A DNA stretch of 51,926 nucleotides from Ruminococcus flavefaciens 007c (GCF_000571935.1 NZ_ATAX01000019.1:1-51926); one strand, 5' to 3'. Shown: positions 18,569 to 26,960, counted from the stretch's first letter. Numbers and translations are program-made. The notes: a model not told the origin generated them from the letters alone.

Positions 18569-19684
18569 TCAAACCTTCTCAACCTCATCAACATACTTCT
18601 GAACTACAATCTGTCGATCAAATTCATTCTGAACCTTAGTTCTGCCAGCCAATCCCATGTTTCTTCTCTCATCATTTGAAAGTCTCATGAACTTATCAAC
18701 TGCTTCAATCAGTTTTCTGCCATTCCTGCAAGGAATCATATATCCGTTCACGCCATCATCAATAACCTCTCGGCAGCCTGACCTATCAGTTGTGATAATC
18801 GGTCTGCCAGAAGCACTTGCCTCAAGAAGTACATTACTTAGGCCTTCCGGATAATAAGTAGGATGAATAACGCAGTGAATATTTTCTAAGAAATCAGCCA
18901 CATCATGAATCATTCCATGATAGATGACTGTTCCGTTTTCGTTATATTCATTCAACTTGCCTTCATACTCTGCTTCGCAAAATCCGCATACATGGAACTC
19001 GGCATTTGGATATTTCTTCCTGATTACTTTGGCAGCTGCAAGATAGTAGTCAATGCCTTTCTCCTTCATGATACGGCTAATAAAAGCAAATCTAACAACG
19101 CCGTTTTCATCAGAAGGATACTCTCTGACAGGAAATCTATCAAGGTTTACGCCGGACCCGGGAAGCATCTTATGCTTTCCCATAGCAATTCTGTTATCAA
19201 CAAAAAGCTGCCTGTTTTCTGTGTTCTGAAAGAACACACACTGTATATTCTTGAATGCTACTTTGTAAAGATTAATGAAGACCTTCTGCTTCCATCCAGC
19301 GTTCTCAACAGCCGTTCCAAGTCCTGTAATGTTTGCAACAAACGGAATGCCGAGGCTGTCTGCGGCCATAGCACCATAGATATTCGGCTTAATAGTAAAA
19401 CCGAGAACGATATCTGGCTTTACTTCCTTCAACAGTTTTTTATAATCTCTCAGCAGATTCAATTCAGATACAGGATTCAAGCCGTGTCTGCTAATAACTA
19501 TTTCGTGATATTTGGCACCTAATGCAGTAAGTTCATCAATTCGCTCACCATAAGGAGAGGATATGTGCACTTCATGTCCGTCAGCCAACAAACGCTCAAC
19601 TATTTCCAGCCGAAAGTTGTAGATTACTACTTCATGATTTACTAGAAACAGTACTCTCTTCTTTGATTTCTTAGTTTCTGACAT
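18569..19684 (-). CDS. Glycosyltransferase, GT4 family (PglA-like)
   Basis: This 371-residue GT-B enzyme resembles PglA-type transferases that add the second sugar to the lipid-linked primer. It shows the FLVNHEVVIYNFRLE start, LGFTIKPNIYG, AFISRIMKEKGI, and PEGLSNVLLEASA with the E-x7-E motif. It is immediately downstream of the epimerase and priming transferase with no spacer, which supports a role at the second step. Composition here is less AT-rich than in the distal GT block, marking a boundary between conserved and variable parts of the operon. Confidence 0.85.
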   Translation of the reverse strand: MSETKKSKKRVLFLVNHEVVIYNFRLEIVERLLADGHEVHISSPYGERIDELTALGAKYHEIVISRHGLNPVSELNLLRDYKKLLKEVKPDIVLGFTIKPNIYGAMAADSLGIPFVANITGLGTAVENAGWKQKVFINLYKVAFKNIQCVFFQNTENRQLFVDNRIAMGKHKMLPGSGVNLDRFPVREYPSDENGVVRFAFISRIMKEKGIDYYLAAAKVIRKKYPNAEFHVCGFCEAEYEGKLNEYNENGTVIYHGMIHDVADFLENIHCVIHPTYYPEGLSNVLLEASASGRPIITTDRSGCREVIDDGVNGYMIPCRNGRKLIEAVDKFMRLSNDERRNMGLAGRTKVQNEFDRQIVVQKYVDEVEKV

Positions 19685-20566
19685 TTACTTACTCACATCC
19701 TCTGTTAGCATAATAGAGCGTCTTAAATTTGCAATTCTATAGTTTTCTTTGTATTCACTTAATGACTGATCATAAGCTAAGTTGCCGAAAGCTTTATCAA
19801 CAAGCCCAGTGGCTAATCCTGCAAGCTTTAGCGGTACTGTTGCACCTTTCACAAGAACTATTCTCTTACAATGCTCTGCAGCAATCATCTTCACAAGCTC
19901 ACTTGTATTGCTGTATTCAGCATTCTGCGGCCAGAACGTACCGTGCTCCTCGTTCTCAATCATCAGCCTTACAAATTCCATAAGGTTTTCGATATAAAGC
20001 ATAGAGCGACAATTATCAACATATGGGAACACAGGCATCTTCTGCGCCAGCTTAGACATCAAAGGATAGTTACCTTTGCTTCCTTTGCCGTAGATCATCG
20101 GCGGACGCAAGATAACTACTTTAAAGTTCTCATCTTCAAGCTTCTTTAGACCTCTTTCGGCCCTAACCTTACTATCGCCATAGCAATTTGCAGGAGAAAC
20201 AGGAGTATCCTTCGTGATTATTCTCTTCTTACCAATCGGCGCACTATCACCATAAACGATAGCAGATGACATGAAAATGAACTGTTTAACACCTGACTTC
20301 TTAGCTTTCATAGCAGTCCGTATTGTAAGTTTTGTGTTTACATCATAATAGAGCTTGGCTTTCTCTTTGCTGATTTTACCATTGTCAGAGTGTGCAATAC
20401 CTGCCACATGATAAACAGTATCATAGCCGGAGAAGTCGTACTTCATCCAGCCATCGCCAATCATATCCACAGTATCTACCTGATACTTATCAGGCCACTG
20501 TTTCATATATTTCTCAAATGAAGTGCCAATATATGATCCGGCACCTGTGATCAATATTTTTTTCAT
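19685..20566 (-). CDS. NAD-dependent sugar epimerase/dehydratase
   Basis: This 293-residue extended short-chain dehydrogenase has the TGAGSYIGTSF dinucleotide-binding loop, MSSAIVYG, and the catalytic Tyr-x3-Lys in CYGDSK. It is like the C4-epimerase/reductase proteins paired with priming transferases, which make the first sugar of the repeat unit. The stop overlaps nothing, but the start overlaps the transferase stop by four bases, so it probably supplies that enzyme's UDP-sugar donor. The exact sugar cannot be told from sequence. Confidence 0.75.
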   Translation of the reverse strand: MKKILITGAGSYIGTSFEKYMKQWPDKYQVDTVDMIGDGWMKYDFSGYDTVYHVAGIAHSDNGKISKEKAKLYYDVNTKLTIRTAMKAKKSGVKQFIFMSSAIVYGDSAPIGKKRIITKDTPVSPANCYGDSKVRAERGLKKLEDENFKVVILRPPMIYGKGSKGNYPLMSKLAQKMPVFPYVDNCRSMLYIENLMEFVRLMIENEEHGTFWPQNAEYSNTSELVKMIAAEHCKRIVLVKGATVPLKLAGLATGLVDKAFGNLAYDQSLSEYKENYRIANLRRSIMLTEDVSK

Positions 20567-21498
20567 ACTTCCGCCTTTATATCTTCATCAGGTTGTATAT
20601 CGCTATTGATAGTTTTAGCTTTTTCAATTTCTTTAGCTATTGCTCCGGTTCCGCCTTCAACTACACCTTTACTTTTAAGAACAGATGTAATCGATCCCAT
20701 AAACAGCTTAATATCCATCAAGAAGCCTGCTATACTACTGTTTTTCAGAGTCTTAGCATACACACCATCAAGTTTAGCCTTCTCTGGTATCTCCAACTCA
20801 TCTCTGCCGCTGATCTGAGCCAGACCAGTCAGTCCCGGCTTCACATCATTTGCGCCATACTTATCTCTCTCAGCAGTCAGATAATCCTGATTCCAGAGAG
20901 CCGGTCTCGGACCAATAACGCTCATATTTCCTCTGAAAATATTCCAGAGCTGGGGGAGTTCATCGATAGAGGCTTTCCGAATAAAGGCTCCGACCTTTGT
21001 AATGCCGCCATTCTGAAGCATATGTGTAGGCACATCCTTTGGCGTATTTACACTCATACTACGGAATTTAAGTAACTCGAAGTAAGACTTATCCGTTCCC
21101 ACACGCTTCTGCTTGAAGAACACAGGACCGGGATCGTCAGCCTTAATAGCAAGAGCCGTAACAGCGTAAACAGGTGCTAAAACAACAAGGCCACCGAAGG
21201 AGAGTACAACATCAAAACCGCGCTTGACGTACTTCTCATAGAATGTCGGGATATGTGTGCTGTTTCCAACAGCTTCAAGGTGTCCCTGTTTTCCGTCTGC
21301 GTTCACAGGATCATTCGCATTTTCGACAAACACTACTTTTCTACCCTGTACCGGATTCTGCTCTTCCGGCTGATTAGCATACACAGAGTCGGGATACTGT
21401 TTCTTAGCAATATGACGCATAACAAGATATGTAGCCCCCAAAGCCAAACCGGTTACCGTAGCTGCTGTTTTCAGATTTTTCTTAGTCTGCTCTTTCAC
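20563..21498 (-). CDS. Priming sugar-phosphate transferase (PglC/WcaJ-type)
   Basis: This 311-residue bacterial sugar transferase moves a sugar-1-phosphate to undecaprenyl phosphate, starting repeat-unit assembly at the inner membrane face. The core lies at about residues 90-260, with YVKRGFDVVLS, a re-entrant hydrophobic helix, GPVFFKQKRVG, LLKFRSM, the catalytic Asp-Glu pair in ASIDELPQLWN, and GPRPAL. An extra N-terminal segment (1-90) has its own hydrophobic helix and a polar linker, which is unusual for the small PglC class. A truncated paralogue lies upstream at 22505-23008. Confidence 0.9.
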   Translation of the reverse strand: MKEQTKKNLKTAATVTGLALGATYLVMRHIAKKQYPDSVYANQPEEQNPVQGRKVVFVENANDPVNADGKQGHLEAVGNSTHIPTFYEKYVKRGFDVVLSFGGLVVLAPVYAVTALAIKADDPGPVFFKQKRVGTDKSYFELLKFRSMSVNTPKDVPTHMLQNGGITKVGAFIRKASIDELPQLWNIFRGNMSVIGPRPALWNQDYLTAERDKYGANDVKPGLTGLAQISGRDELEIPEKAKLDGVYAKTLKNSSIAGFLMDIKLFMGSITSVLKSKGVVEGGTGAIAKEIEKAKTINSDIQPDEDIKAEV

Positions 21499-21589
21499 AA
21501 TCTCTTACCTCACCTTAATTATTCTATATCTCATAGTTTTGCTATATCAATACTGTGTTCTACACAAGTTCACCATCCAATAAAACCAC

Positions 21590-22132
21590 TCACACAGCAA
21601 CAGGCAATTTCTCATGCTGTTTCATATGTTCAACTTTCTCGGTATCACATACTTCATTATAGCCTGTCTGCGTACCGGCCTTGATTTCAGCTCTTGCTTT
21701 AACAACAGAGCCGCAGTTAACATGGCAGCCTTCGTGAACAACACTGTTGTGGTTTAAGATCACTCCGGCGGATAGTATGCATCCTGTTTCAACACTCACT
21801 GCGGTATGAACAACAACCATAGGCTCTATGAAACAGCCCATACCAATTTTAGCTGATGGACTAACATATGCTTTCTCATGTATAAGCGTCGGCACTTCAT
21901 AGCCGATTTCGCATAATCCTTTTATCAGATTCAGGCGGAGCTCAGTATTTCCAATCGCAACAACCGCCGAATCGTATTCATGAATCAACTTATTAATATC
22001 ACAGATCTTTCCAACGGCAGACGGATGTACATCATCAACAAAATCGATTTTCTCAAAGCACTTCATCGATTCTGCGATTTCCTTGGCGACCATACCATAT
22101 TGTCCAGCACCTATGATAAGTAAGTTCTTCAT
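21590..22132 (-). CDS. PglD-like sugar acetyltransferase, copy 1
   Basis: This protein has 180 residues when started at the ATG behind AGGGGG. A longer frame extends 54 codons upstream into the leader RNA but has no ribosome site, so I reject it. It has the N-terminal GAGQYGMVAKEIAES nucleotide-sugar domain and a hexapeptide-repeat left-handed helix (about 95-165) with the HNSVVHEGCHV segment. PglD-type enzymes N-acetylate a UDP-4-amino sugar, but no matching aminotransferase is present here, so the substrate is uncertain. A close paralogue is at 23085-23618. Confidence 0.82.
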   Translation of the reverse strand: MKNLLIIGAGQYGMVAKEIAESMKCFEKIDFVDDVHPSAVGKICDINKLIHEYDSAVVAIGNTELRLNLIKGLCEIGYEVPTLIHEKAYVSPSAKIGMGCFIEPMVVVHTAVSVETGCILSAGVILNHNSVVHEGCHVNCGSVVKARAEIKAGTQTGYNEVCDTEKVEHMKQHEKLPVAV

Positions 22133-22191
22133 AAACACGCCCCCTAAAAAGATTATAAAAGTGTCAAGATGGATCAATACTACGACTTTTA

Positions 22192-22303
22192 GAGACCGGG
22201 TAATACTCTGGTCTCGGAAATACAATGTATAATAGCCAACCGTGTGCCCTTTACACACTGTGTTCATCAGCAAGCTCATATCAACTGCTAACATATTTAG
22301 CAG
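22192..22303 (-). promoter_or_regulatory. Leader hairpin element, copy 1
   Basis: Read on the minus strand this leader holds three hairpins before copy 1 of the acetyltransferase: CTGCTAA/TTAGCAG (22285-22303), GTGTG/CACAC with loop TAAAGGG (22242-22258), and GAGACC/GGTCTC with a 12-base loop (22192-22215). The first two are separated by TTGATATGAGCTTG, which recurs in copy 2 with different stem sequences but the same pairing. Confidence 0.6.
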
Positions 22304-22504
22304 CTTATATCAACCCGCCAACTTTTATACATCAATACTTCTTATGTACATACTACAACTAATTTACATACCAATGACCTTCTTCAGCTCAAAAGGTAAA
22401 TTCTCCGCCGATACGTCGGAAGTGTTCATGCGAGGTAATGCAATGATATTACCCTGAAAATGTAACGAAACTATGGTGGTTTTTAATGTACATTTTCCCC
22501 GATT
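22304..22504. other. Junction region, possible insertion-element end
   Basis: This 200-base stretch carries no convincing gene. It joins the leader of copy 1 to the truncated transferase of copy 2. The part nearest the break (about 22453-22504) repeats an AAAATGTA/TGTACATTTT-type motif and a GGTGGTTTTTA run, like the multiply repeated ends of some IS21-type elements, but I cannot confirm this. A short minus-strand open stretch ends at 22370 and is unassigned. Confidence 0.3.
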
Positions 22505-23008
22505 TTACGCTGTTTTCGCCATCTTTTCACCTTTTATAAATAAGAGGTTAGGAGTATTCACGCTCATGCTGCGGAACTTTAGCAGTTCAAAGTAACCCTT
22601 ATTCTGAGCAACACGCTTCTGGCGGAAGAATACAGGCCCCTGGTCGTCCTTTTTGATAGCTATAGCCGTAGCCACATACACGGGAGCCAGGACTACAAGT
22701 CCACAGAACGAAAGACCAATATCAAAGCCTCGCTTGACGTATTTCTCATAGAACGTCGGAATATGTGTACTGTTCGCAATAGCTTCAAGATGTCCCTGCT
22801 TTCCATCAGCGTTCACAGGATCATTGGTATCCTCCTTGAATACCACCTTACGCCCCTGCATTGGGTTCTGCTCTTCCGGCTGATCAGCATAAACTGACTT
22901 TGGATACTGCTTCTTTGCAATATGTCGCATAACCAGATATGTAGCACCTAAAGCTAAACCTGTAACTTTTACAGCTGTTTTTATATTTCTCTTAGTCTTA
23001 TCTTCCAT
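22505..23008 (-). pseudogene. Truncated priming sugar transferase, copy 2
   Basis: The first ~155 codons are nearly identical to the intact transferase at 20563-21498 (same membrane helix, linker, GPVFFRQKRV and LLKFRSMSVNTP). The frame then breaks off into an unrelated ten-residue tail with a stop. The catalytic Asp-Glu pair and everything after it are missing, so it cannot be an active transferase. The break at about 22550 coincides with the putative insertion-element end. Confidence 0.85.
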
Positions 23009-23084
23009 AATCTCTTACCTCACCTTATATAATCTTCACACCCTAAATTTTGCAACAACCTTAATGTTCTACACAAAATTTGAC

Positions 23085-23618
23085 TCACACGGCAACTGGC
23101 AACGGCTGCTTAACTTCCTTGACTTCGGTATCACATATCTCGTTATACCCTGTTCGTGTTTTAGCATCTATTTCTGCCCTTGCCTTTACAACGGATCCAC
23201 AGTTTATATGACATCCTTTATGAATCGTACTATTGTGATTCAATATCACTCCTGCGGAAATAATGCATCCGGTTTCAACTACTACTTCCGTATGCACGAC
23301 AGCAAAAGGCTCAATAAATGCCCCCATACCGATCTTAGCAGACGGCGAAACATATGCACGTTCGTGAATCAAACACGGTATATTGTACCCCACATTACGA
23401 AGTTCTTCGATGAGCTTTAATCGGAAATCCGAATTGCCTATAGCTACAACCGCAGAATCGTAAACATTGCTTAATTTTTCAAAGTCCCCCAACTTCCCTA
23501 CTGCAATCGGATTGTTATCATCGAGAAAATCGATATGATCATATTTCCTCATTGACTCGGCAATTTCCTTAGCCACCATTCCGTACTGTCCAGCGCCTAA
23601 AATAAGCAAGTTTTGCAT
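23085..23618 (-). CDS. PglD-like sugar acetyltransferase, copy 2
   Basis: This intact 177-residue paralogue of 21590-22132 has the same GAGQYGMVAKEIAES start, hexapeptide-repeat domain with HNSTIHKGCHI, and an identical LPVAV C-terminus. GGGAGG precedes the ATG. It would be the first full gene translated from the operon. The two copies differ at many synonymous and conservative positions, so the duplication is not recent, or the copies came from different strains. Confidence 0.82.
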   Translation of the reverse strand: MQNLLILGAGQYGMVAKEIAESMRKYDHIDFLDDNNPIAVGKLGDFEKLSNVYDSAVVAIGNSDFRLKLIEELRNVGYNIPCLIHERAYVSPSAKIGMGAFIEPFAVVHTEVVVETGCIISAGVILNHNSTIHKGCHINCGSVVKARAEIDAKTRTGYNEICDTEVKEVKQPLPVAV

Positions 23619-23765
23619 ACATATACCTCCCTTTTTAAGAAATGAGAAAAATTATATTATGATGATCATTCTTCGGAAAGACTGATCATTTGAAACGAAT
23701 TAATACTGAAACGACATCTTGTATATCAGTAATACGTATATGTAAAATGAGAAACCATGTTCGTT

Positions 23766-23834
23766 GCGGTCATGTTCCCCTTAGACCGCCAATTTGGAGA
23801 TTAACAAACTCATATCAATAGCTATCAATATAGC
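23766..23834 (-). promoter_or_regulatory. Leader hairpin element, copy 2
   Basis: On the minus strand GCTAT/ATAGC (23821-23834) is followed by TTGATATGAGTTTG and then by GCGGTC/GACCGC (23766-23789), whose 12-base loop starts TAAGGGG. This is the order and spacing of copy 1 with altered stem sequences. It lies between an intrinsic terminator and acetyltransferase copy 2. Confidence 0.6.
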
Positions 23835-23835
23835 C

Positions 23836-24003
23836 TTAAAAAAACAAAAGCAGGCACAAAGCACCTGCATATTTCCCTATTCCGGCTTCAGAATAGTATT
23901 CGCCCGTATAAGCGCAGAAATCCCATCTTCTGAAACCTTTAATTTTATTTCCAGACGTAGTCATTTCCTTATGACTTGCTTTCAAAATAAGCAAATTTCT
24001 CAT
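23836..24003 (-). pseudogene. Relic of a third acetyltransferase copy
   Basis: An ATG behind TTTTTAGGGG starts with MRNLLIL, nearly the MKNLLII of copy 1. The leader matches as well, with CTTTTTAGGGG and GTGTT just before the start. After about six codons the glycine-rich loop is lost and the sequence no longer resembles the family. It ends at a terminator. It is a decayed 5' end, not a functional gene. Confidence 0.55.
23838..23868 (-). terminator. Intrinsic terminator inside the operon leader
   Basis: On the minus strand GCAGGTGC, loop TTT, GTGCCTGC form eight pairs (two G-U), followed by TTTTGTTTTTTT. On the plus strand the two G-U pairs become mismatches, so it is directional. It stands between the operon promoter near 24280 and the first intact gene. 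Confidence 0.75.
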
Positions 24004-24053
24004 ACGAACACCCCTAAAAAGCATTAATTAGTTCTAATAAACTGATTATCGAT

Positions 24054-24073
24054 GCGAAACTTGTGCTTTTCGC
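24054..24073 (-). promoter_or_regulatory. Leader hairpin, third partial copy
   Basis: GCGAAA/TTTCGC with an eight-base loop is followed on the minus strand by TCGATAATCAGTTTATTA, similar to the TTGATATGAGTTTGTTA after the first hairpin of copies 1 and 2. The second hairpin is not recognisable. It lies 50 bases before the acetyltransferase relic. Confidence 0.4.
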
Positions 24074-24264
24074 TGATTGCCCCCACAACCAAAGTCAAGC
24101 ACTCCAAATAAAATGGAAAGCTATGTGTTTTATGGTCTCCATATGAACTACGAATGCTGATTTCATTATTTTTCTGTGTTGCAAAAACAATGCATTTATT
24201 GCGCATTGTTCTGATCCGGAAATCAGCAGCTTAATTCTCAAGATAATGCTTTTTAATATGCTAA

Positions 24265-24294
24265 ATTATATCATATAATAATACTTTATGTCAA
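24265..24294 (-). promoter_or_regulatory. Promoter of the polysaccharide operon
   Basis: On the minus strand TTGACA (24294-24289), an 18-base spacer and TATAAT (24270-24265) form a consensus sigma-A promoter. Transcription would start near 24258, giving about 640 bases of leader before acetyltransferase copy 2. A 60-codon frame at 24024-24206 lies in this leader but has no convincing ribosome site. Confidence 0.7.
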
Positions 24295-24713
24295 TATATG
24301 GAAATCAATATTGTTTGCTATTTACAAATGGATGCTTATTTTTCTCCTCGTTTTATATATTATTTTATCGATCTTTTTCGCTCTGTATTACGTCATTTAA
24401 TTATTACATTATGTAAATCATAAATTATTTTTAATAATTAAATTTTAGACAAGAGTTACATTTCCAAATATTAGAAAAGGTATAAAAAATAGATTTATTG
24501 TACAAAATTAACAAAGGTGTTTTATAGTACCCCGAACTAAACACAGGTCATAATAAAATTTATATTTCTAACCGTCCTTGTATACGTCTAAAATTCGAAC
24601 TTTTCAAAAATTGCGGTGACAGTGCATATCGCAAAATGGTACTATCATTACCTTTATTCACTTTGAAGTATTAAGCTTTTTGGGACATCAGCCGAAAGAA
24701 ACTATTCCATGCA
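24295..24713. other. AT-rich intergenic region
   Basis: I see no gene here. It is very AT-rich and separates the polysaccharide promoter from the terminator of the sigma/anti-sigma pair. Confidence 0.5.
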
Positions 24714-24746
24714 TAAAAAACAGCCAATTCATGTGAACTGGCTGTT
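24714..24746 (-). terminator. Terminator after the anti-sigma gene
   Basis: On the minus strand CAGCCAGTTC pairs with GAATTGGCTG (one G-U) and is followed by TTTTTTATG. It lies 45 bases beyond the stop codon. Confidence 0.85.
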
Positions 24747-24790
24747 TTTATCATCGCTGGTCTATATTTATAGTCGCTTACCTTTTACGT

Positions 24791-25984
24791 TTAATCAAGA
24801 AAGGCGAGATCAGATTCATTAACTGCTTCGATTGTACAGGTCTGTTCGTTTTCGACACATACACGTTTAACACAGTCATTAAGTGCAGCTTGTTTGAACT
24901 CATCCTTTGACATAGGTAGTGGTTTTGCATCATCTTCTAAAGCTATATCGGTAATTGTGAATGTATAATGCGCGGAACCATAATTTTTTTCTTTAATGTC
25001 ACTCTTCATCCATATACCTGTTTCATAATCGATCATAATTGTAAATTCACACGTGCATATATCAAAGTTTTCTTCTTCATCAGAAATACTTTCATATGGG
25101 ATCTTAATATCTGTTGTTCCGTTTATAACTGCACATTTTCTTCCAAGATACTCTTCAAAACCTGTAATATCCCAGTTATCAAGATTTTCAAGGAGATTCT
25201 TTCCATCAACTTTAAAATCACAGATTTTAAAGTTCAGTTCTTCATTTTGGAAGGTATAGAATTCTTTTTTGTTGCCTAATTCATTGGTATCAGGCTCGCT
25301 AATCCCAGCCGCATCATTATGATGGAAATATTCGATATAATTACTATTGTACACTACACTGCCATCGCCACGATAATATCCGCCATTTACTTTTCGTATT
25401 GCTGTATCCTGAGTATTATCGACGTAAATTCCAGTGTTTTCTTCATCATGATAACCGGTTTCATAATAAGATCGATATTCATAAGAATATGATATTTTAT
25501 CAAAATTCTTTGTCATGCAGTTTTCACATATTGAGAATATCAGCTCCTTGGTTACGTCAGACTGATCAATACTCTGTTCAGCATTGGTTTCATCGATTAC
25601 ACTATTCGCCGTAGTTTCATTGTCATTTATGGTAGTTGTTTCTTCGGTTATTTCAGTAGATGTTTCTTCAGATACTTCAGTTGACGGCGTTATACGGCTG
25701 TTGTTTTTCAGCATAATAAAACCACCGCCGACAGCTCCGCCTACAAGAGCAATACTCATGACAGCAGCAGGAACTCTTTTCCACAGCTGACGACGTGTGT
25801 ATTTTTCAACACCACGGACTTCATCGGTGAATACATTGTCATTGCTGCTCATACGGTCTTTTACTTTTTCATACATTTTATTCTTGTGATCCGGTTCTGC
25901 CTGAGGATATTCCGAAGACAGTCTTTCTAAAGTATTTTCATCTGGATTTCTGAGCATATTTATTATTCTCCTTTTACTTTTCAT
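24791..25984 (-). CDS. Membrane anti-sigma factor with extracytoplasmic sensor domain
   Basis: This 397-residue protein is encoded 16 bases after an ECF-type sigma factor. It has a ~75-residue cytoplasmic N-terminus, a single membrane helix (about 75-95, VPAAVMSIALVGGAVGGGFIM), a Thr/Glu-rich linker, and a ~270-residue outer domain with no motif I recognise. The topology and position are those of a sigma-binding anti-sigma factor that senses the cell surface. Two ATGs nine codons apart each have their own AAGGAG (25984 and 25957), so the start is ambiguous. The outer domain might bind a carbohydrate, as in cellulolytic clostridia, but nothing in the sequence proves it. Confidence 0.65.
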   Translation of the reverse strand: MKSKRRIINMLRNPDENTLERLSSEYPQAEPDHKNKMYEKVKDRMSSNDNVFTDEVRGVEKYTRRQLWKRVPAAVMSIALVGGAVGGGFIMLKNNSRITPSTEVSEETSTEITEETTTINDNETTANSVIDETNAEQSIDQSDVTKELIFSICENCMTKNFDKISYSYEYRSYYETGYHDEENTGIYVDNTQDTAIRKVNGGYYRGDGSVVYNSNYIEYFHHNDAAGISEPDTNELGNKKEFYTFQNEELNFKICDFKVDGKNLLENLDNWDITGFEEYLGRKCAVINGTTDIKIPYESISDEEENFDICTCEFTIMIDYETGIWMKSDIKEKNYGSAHYTFTITDIALEDDAKPLPMSKDEFKQAALNDCVKRVCVENEQTCTIEAVNESDLAFLD

Positions 25985-26000
25985 ACTTTTTCACTCCTTA

Positions 26001-26552
26001 TCAACAAAAGTCTGCAAGATCATTTTTTAGTTTTTTCATTGCGCGGCTTATTCTGGCACGTACCGCAGTTGACGAAAGCCCCACTATTTTTCCAATCTCT
26101 GACGACTTTCTGTCGTAGAAGTATTTTTGTATTATGATTATGGAGTCAGGTTCGCCGAGTGCCTTTATTGCGTTTATAATTGCTTCGGAAACTAACGTAT
26201 TTTCAGCAGCCTGTTCTACATCCGTACCGGAAACTACCTCACCGAAATCATCGCTGTCAATAGAGATATTATTATATGCTTTTCCATTAGCTTTTCTAAA
26301 CATATTTATTGAATTTCTTTTCGCCACAGTTCCGATGTATGCTTTCAGTGAGCCTCCTTTGTCAGGATCATAGTTCAGCATAATATTAGCAAATGTGTCG
26401 ATGACACATTCTTCTATATCGCTCATAGGTACAGTTCCGCGAAGAATACGCAACGCAATCGCATATACGTAGTTGTAGTATTGGTCAAATAAAGCACGCT
26501 GGCCATCATTTGGCGAATACTTCAGCTTTTCATTTATTTCGCTTTCACTCAT
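26001..26552 (-). CDS. ECF-type sigma factor
   Basis: This 183-residue sigma-70 family protein has region 2 at about 20-90 (LFDQYYNYVYAIALRI, then YDPDKGGSLKAYIGTVAKRN) and region 4 at about 125-180 (helix-turn-helix SSEIGKIVGLSSTAVRARISRA). No region 1 or 3 is present, as expected of ECF factors. AAGGAG precedes the ATG. It is paired with the membrane anti-sigma factor downstream and is presumably released by an envelope signal. Targets are unknown; the nearby secreted dockerin proteins are candidates. Confidence 0.85.
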   Translation of the reverse strand: MSESEINEKLKYSPNDGQRALFDQYYNYVYAIALRILRGTVPMSDIEECVIDTFANIMLNYDPDKGGSLKAYIGTVAKRNSINMFRKANGKAYNNISIDSDDFGEVVSGTDVEQAAENTLVSEAIINAIKALGEPDSIIIIQKYFYDRKSSEIGKIVGLSSTAVRARISRAMKKLKNDLADFC

Positions 26553-26640
26553 GCGTTGACTCCTTTCATCATTTTTGAGTCTGTTCAGTATAACTGCATT
26601 GAATATACTGACATTCTCTAAACAGATCTGCTTTCACTTA

Positions 26641-26680
26641 TACACACACCACAAGTACTGAAACTGTTACACATTTTTTT
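26641..26680 (-). promoter_or_regulatory. Candidate autoregulated ECF promoter
   Basis: On the minus strand TGTAACAGTTT lies about 90 bases before the sigma start, preceded by a long T/A tract and followed 14 to 16 bases later by GTGTGT. The TGTAACA core resembles the -35 element of Firmicutes ECF promoters. I found no clear second copy upstream of the dockerin gene. Confidence 0.35.
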
Positions 26681-26937
26681 CAAAAAAACTTTTTGAAATC
26701 TCTTTTACCGTACTTCACTATACATTTGCTGTATTATTATATCACAGACGATCCTGATTTTCAAATCAGAAATATCCTCCACATTAATGAATATGCTCAT
26801 ATTTATGGAAAGGTACACTGCGCTAGTATCATTGTCCCTTATTTATATCACAATGTGGAAAAAAGCTACCCCCAATCACTAAAAATGAATTGTTCTGAAA
26901 TGACTAATACAGGCGATTACTTTAAAATACATAAATC

Positions 26938-26960
26938 ACAAAAGTGTTTTAGGTCTCTTC
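26938..26960. repeat. Direct repeat, left copy
   Basis: ACAAAAGTGTTTTAGGTCTC and the following TTC recur at 31407-31430 with one inserted base and one substitution. The two copies bracket the large dockerin gene. Confidence 0.5.

Noticed and set aside
22133..22294. 54-codon upstream extension of acetyltransferase copy 1
   Set aside because: It lies in the structured leader, has no ribosome site, and the family starts at the ATG at 22132 behind AGGGGG.
24024..24206. 60-codon minus-strand frame in the polysaccharide leader
   Set aside because: No convincing ribosome site or similarity, and it overlaps the third leader hairpin. It could be a leader peptide, but nothing supports that.
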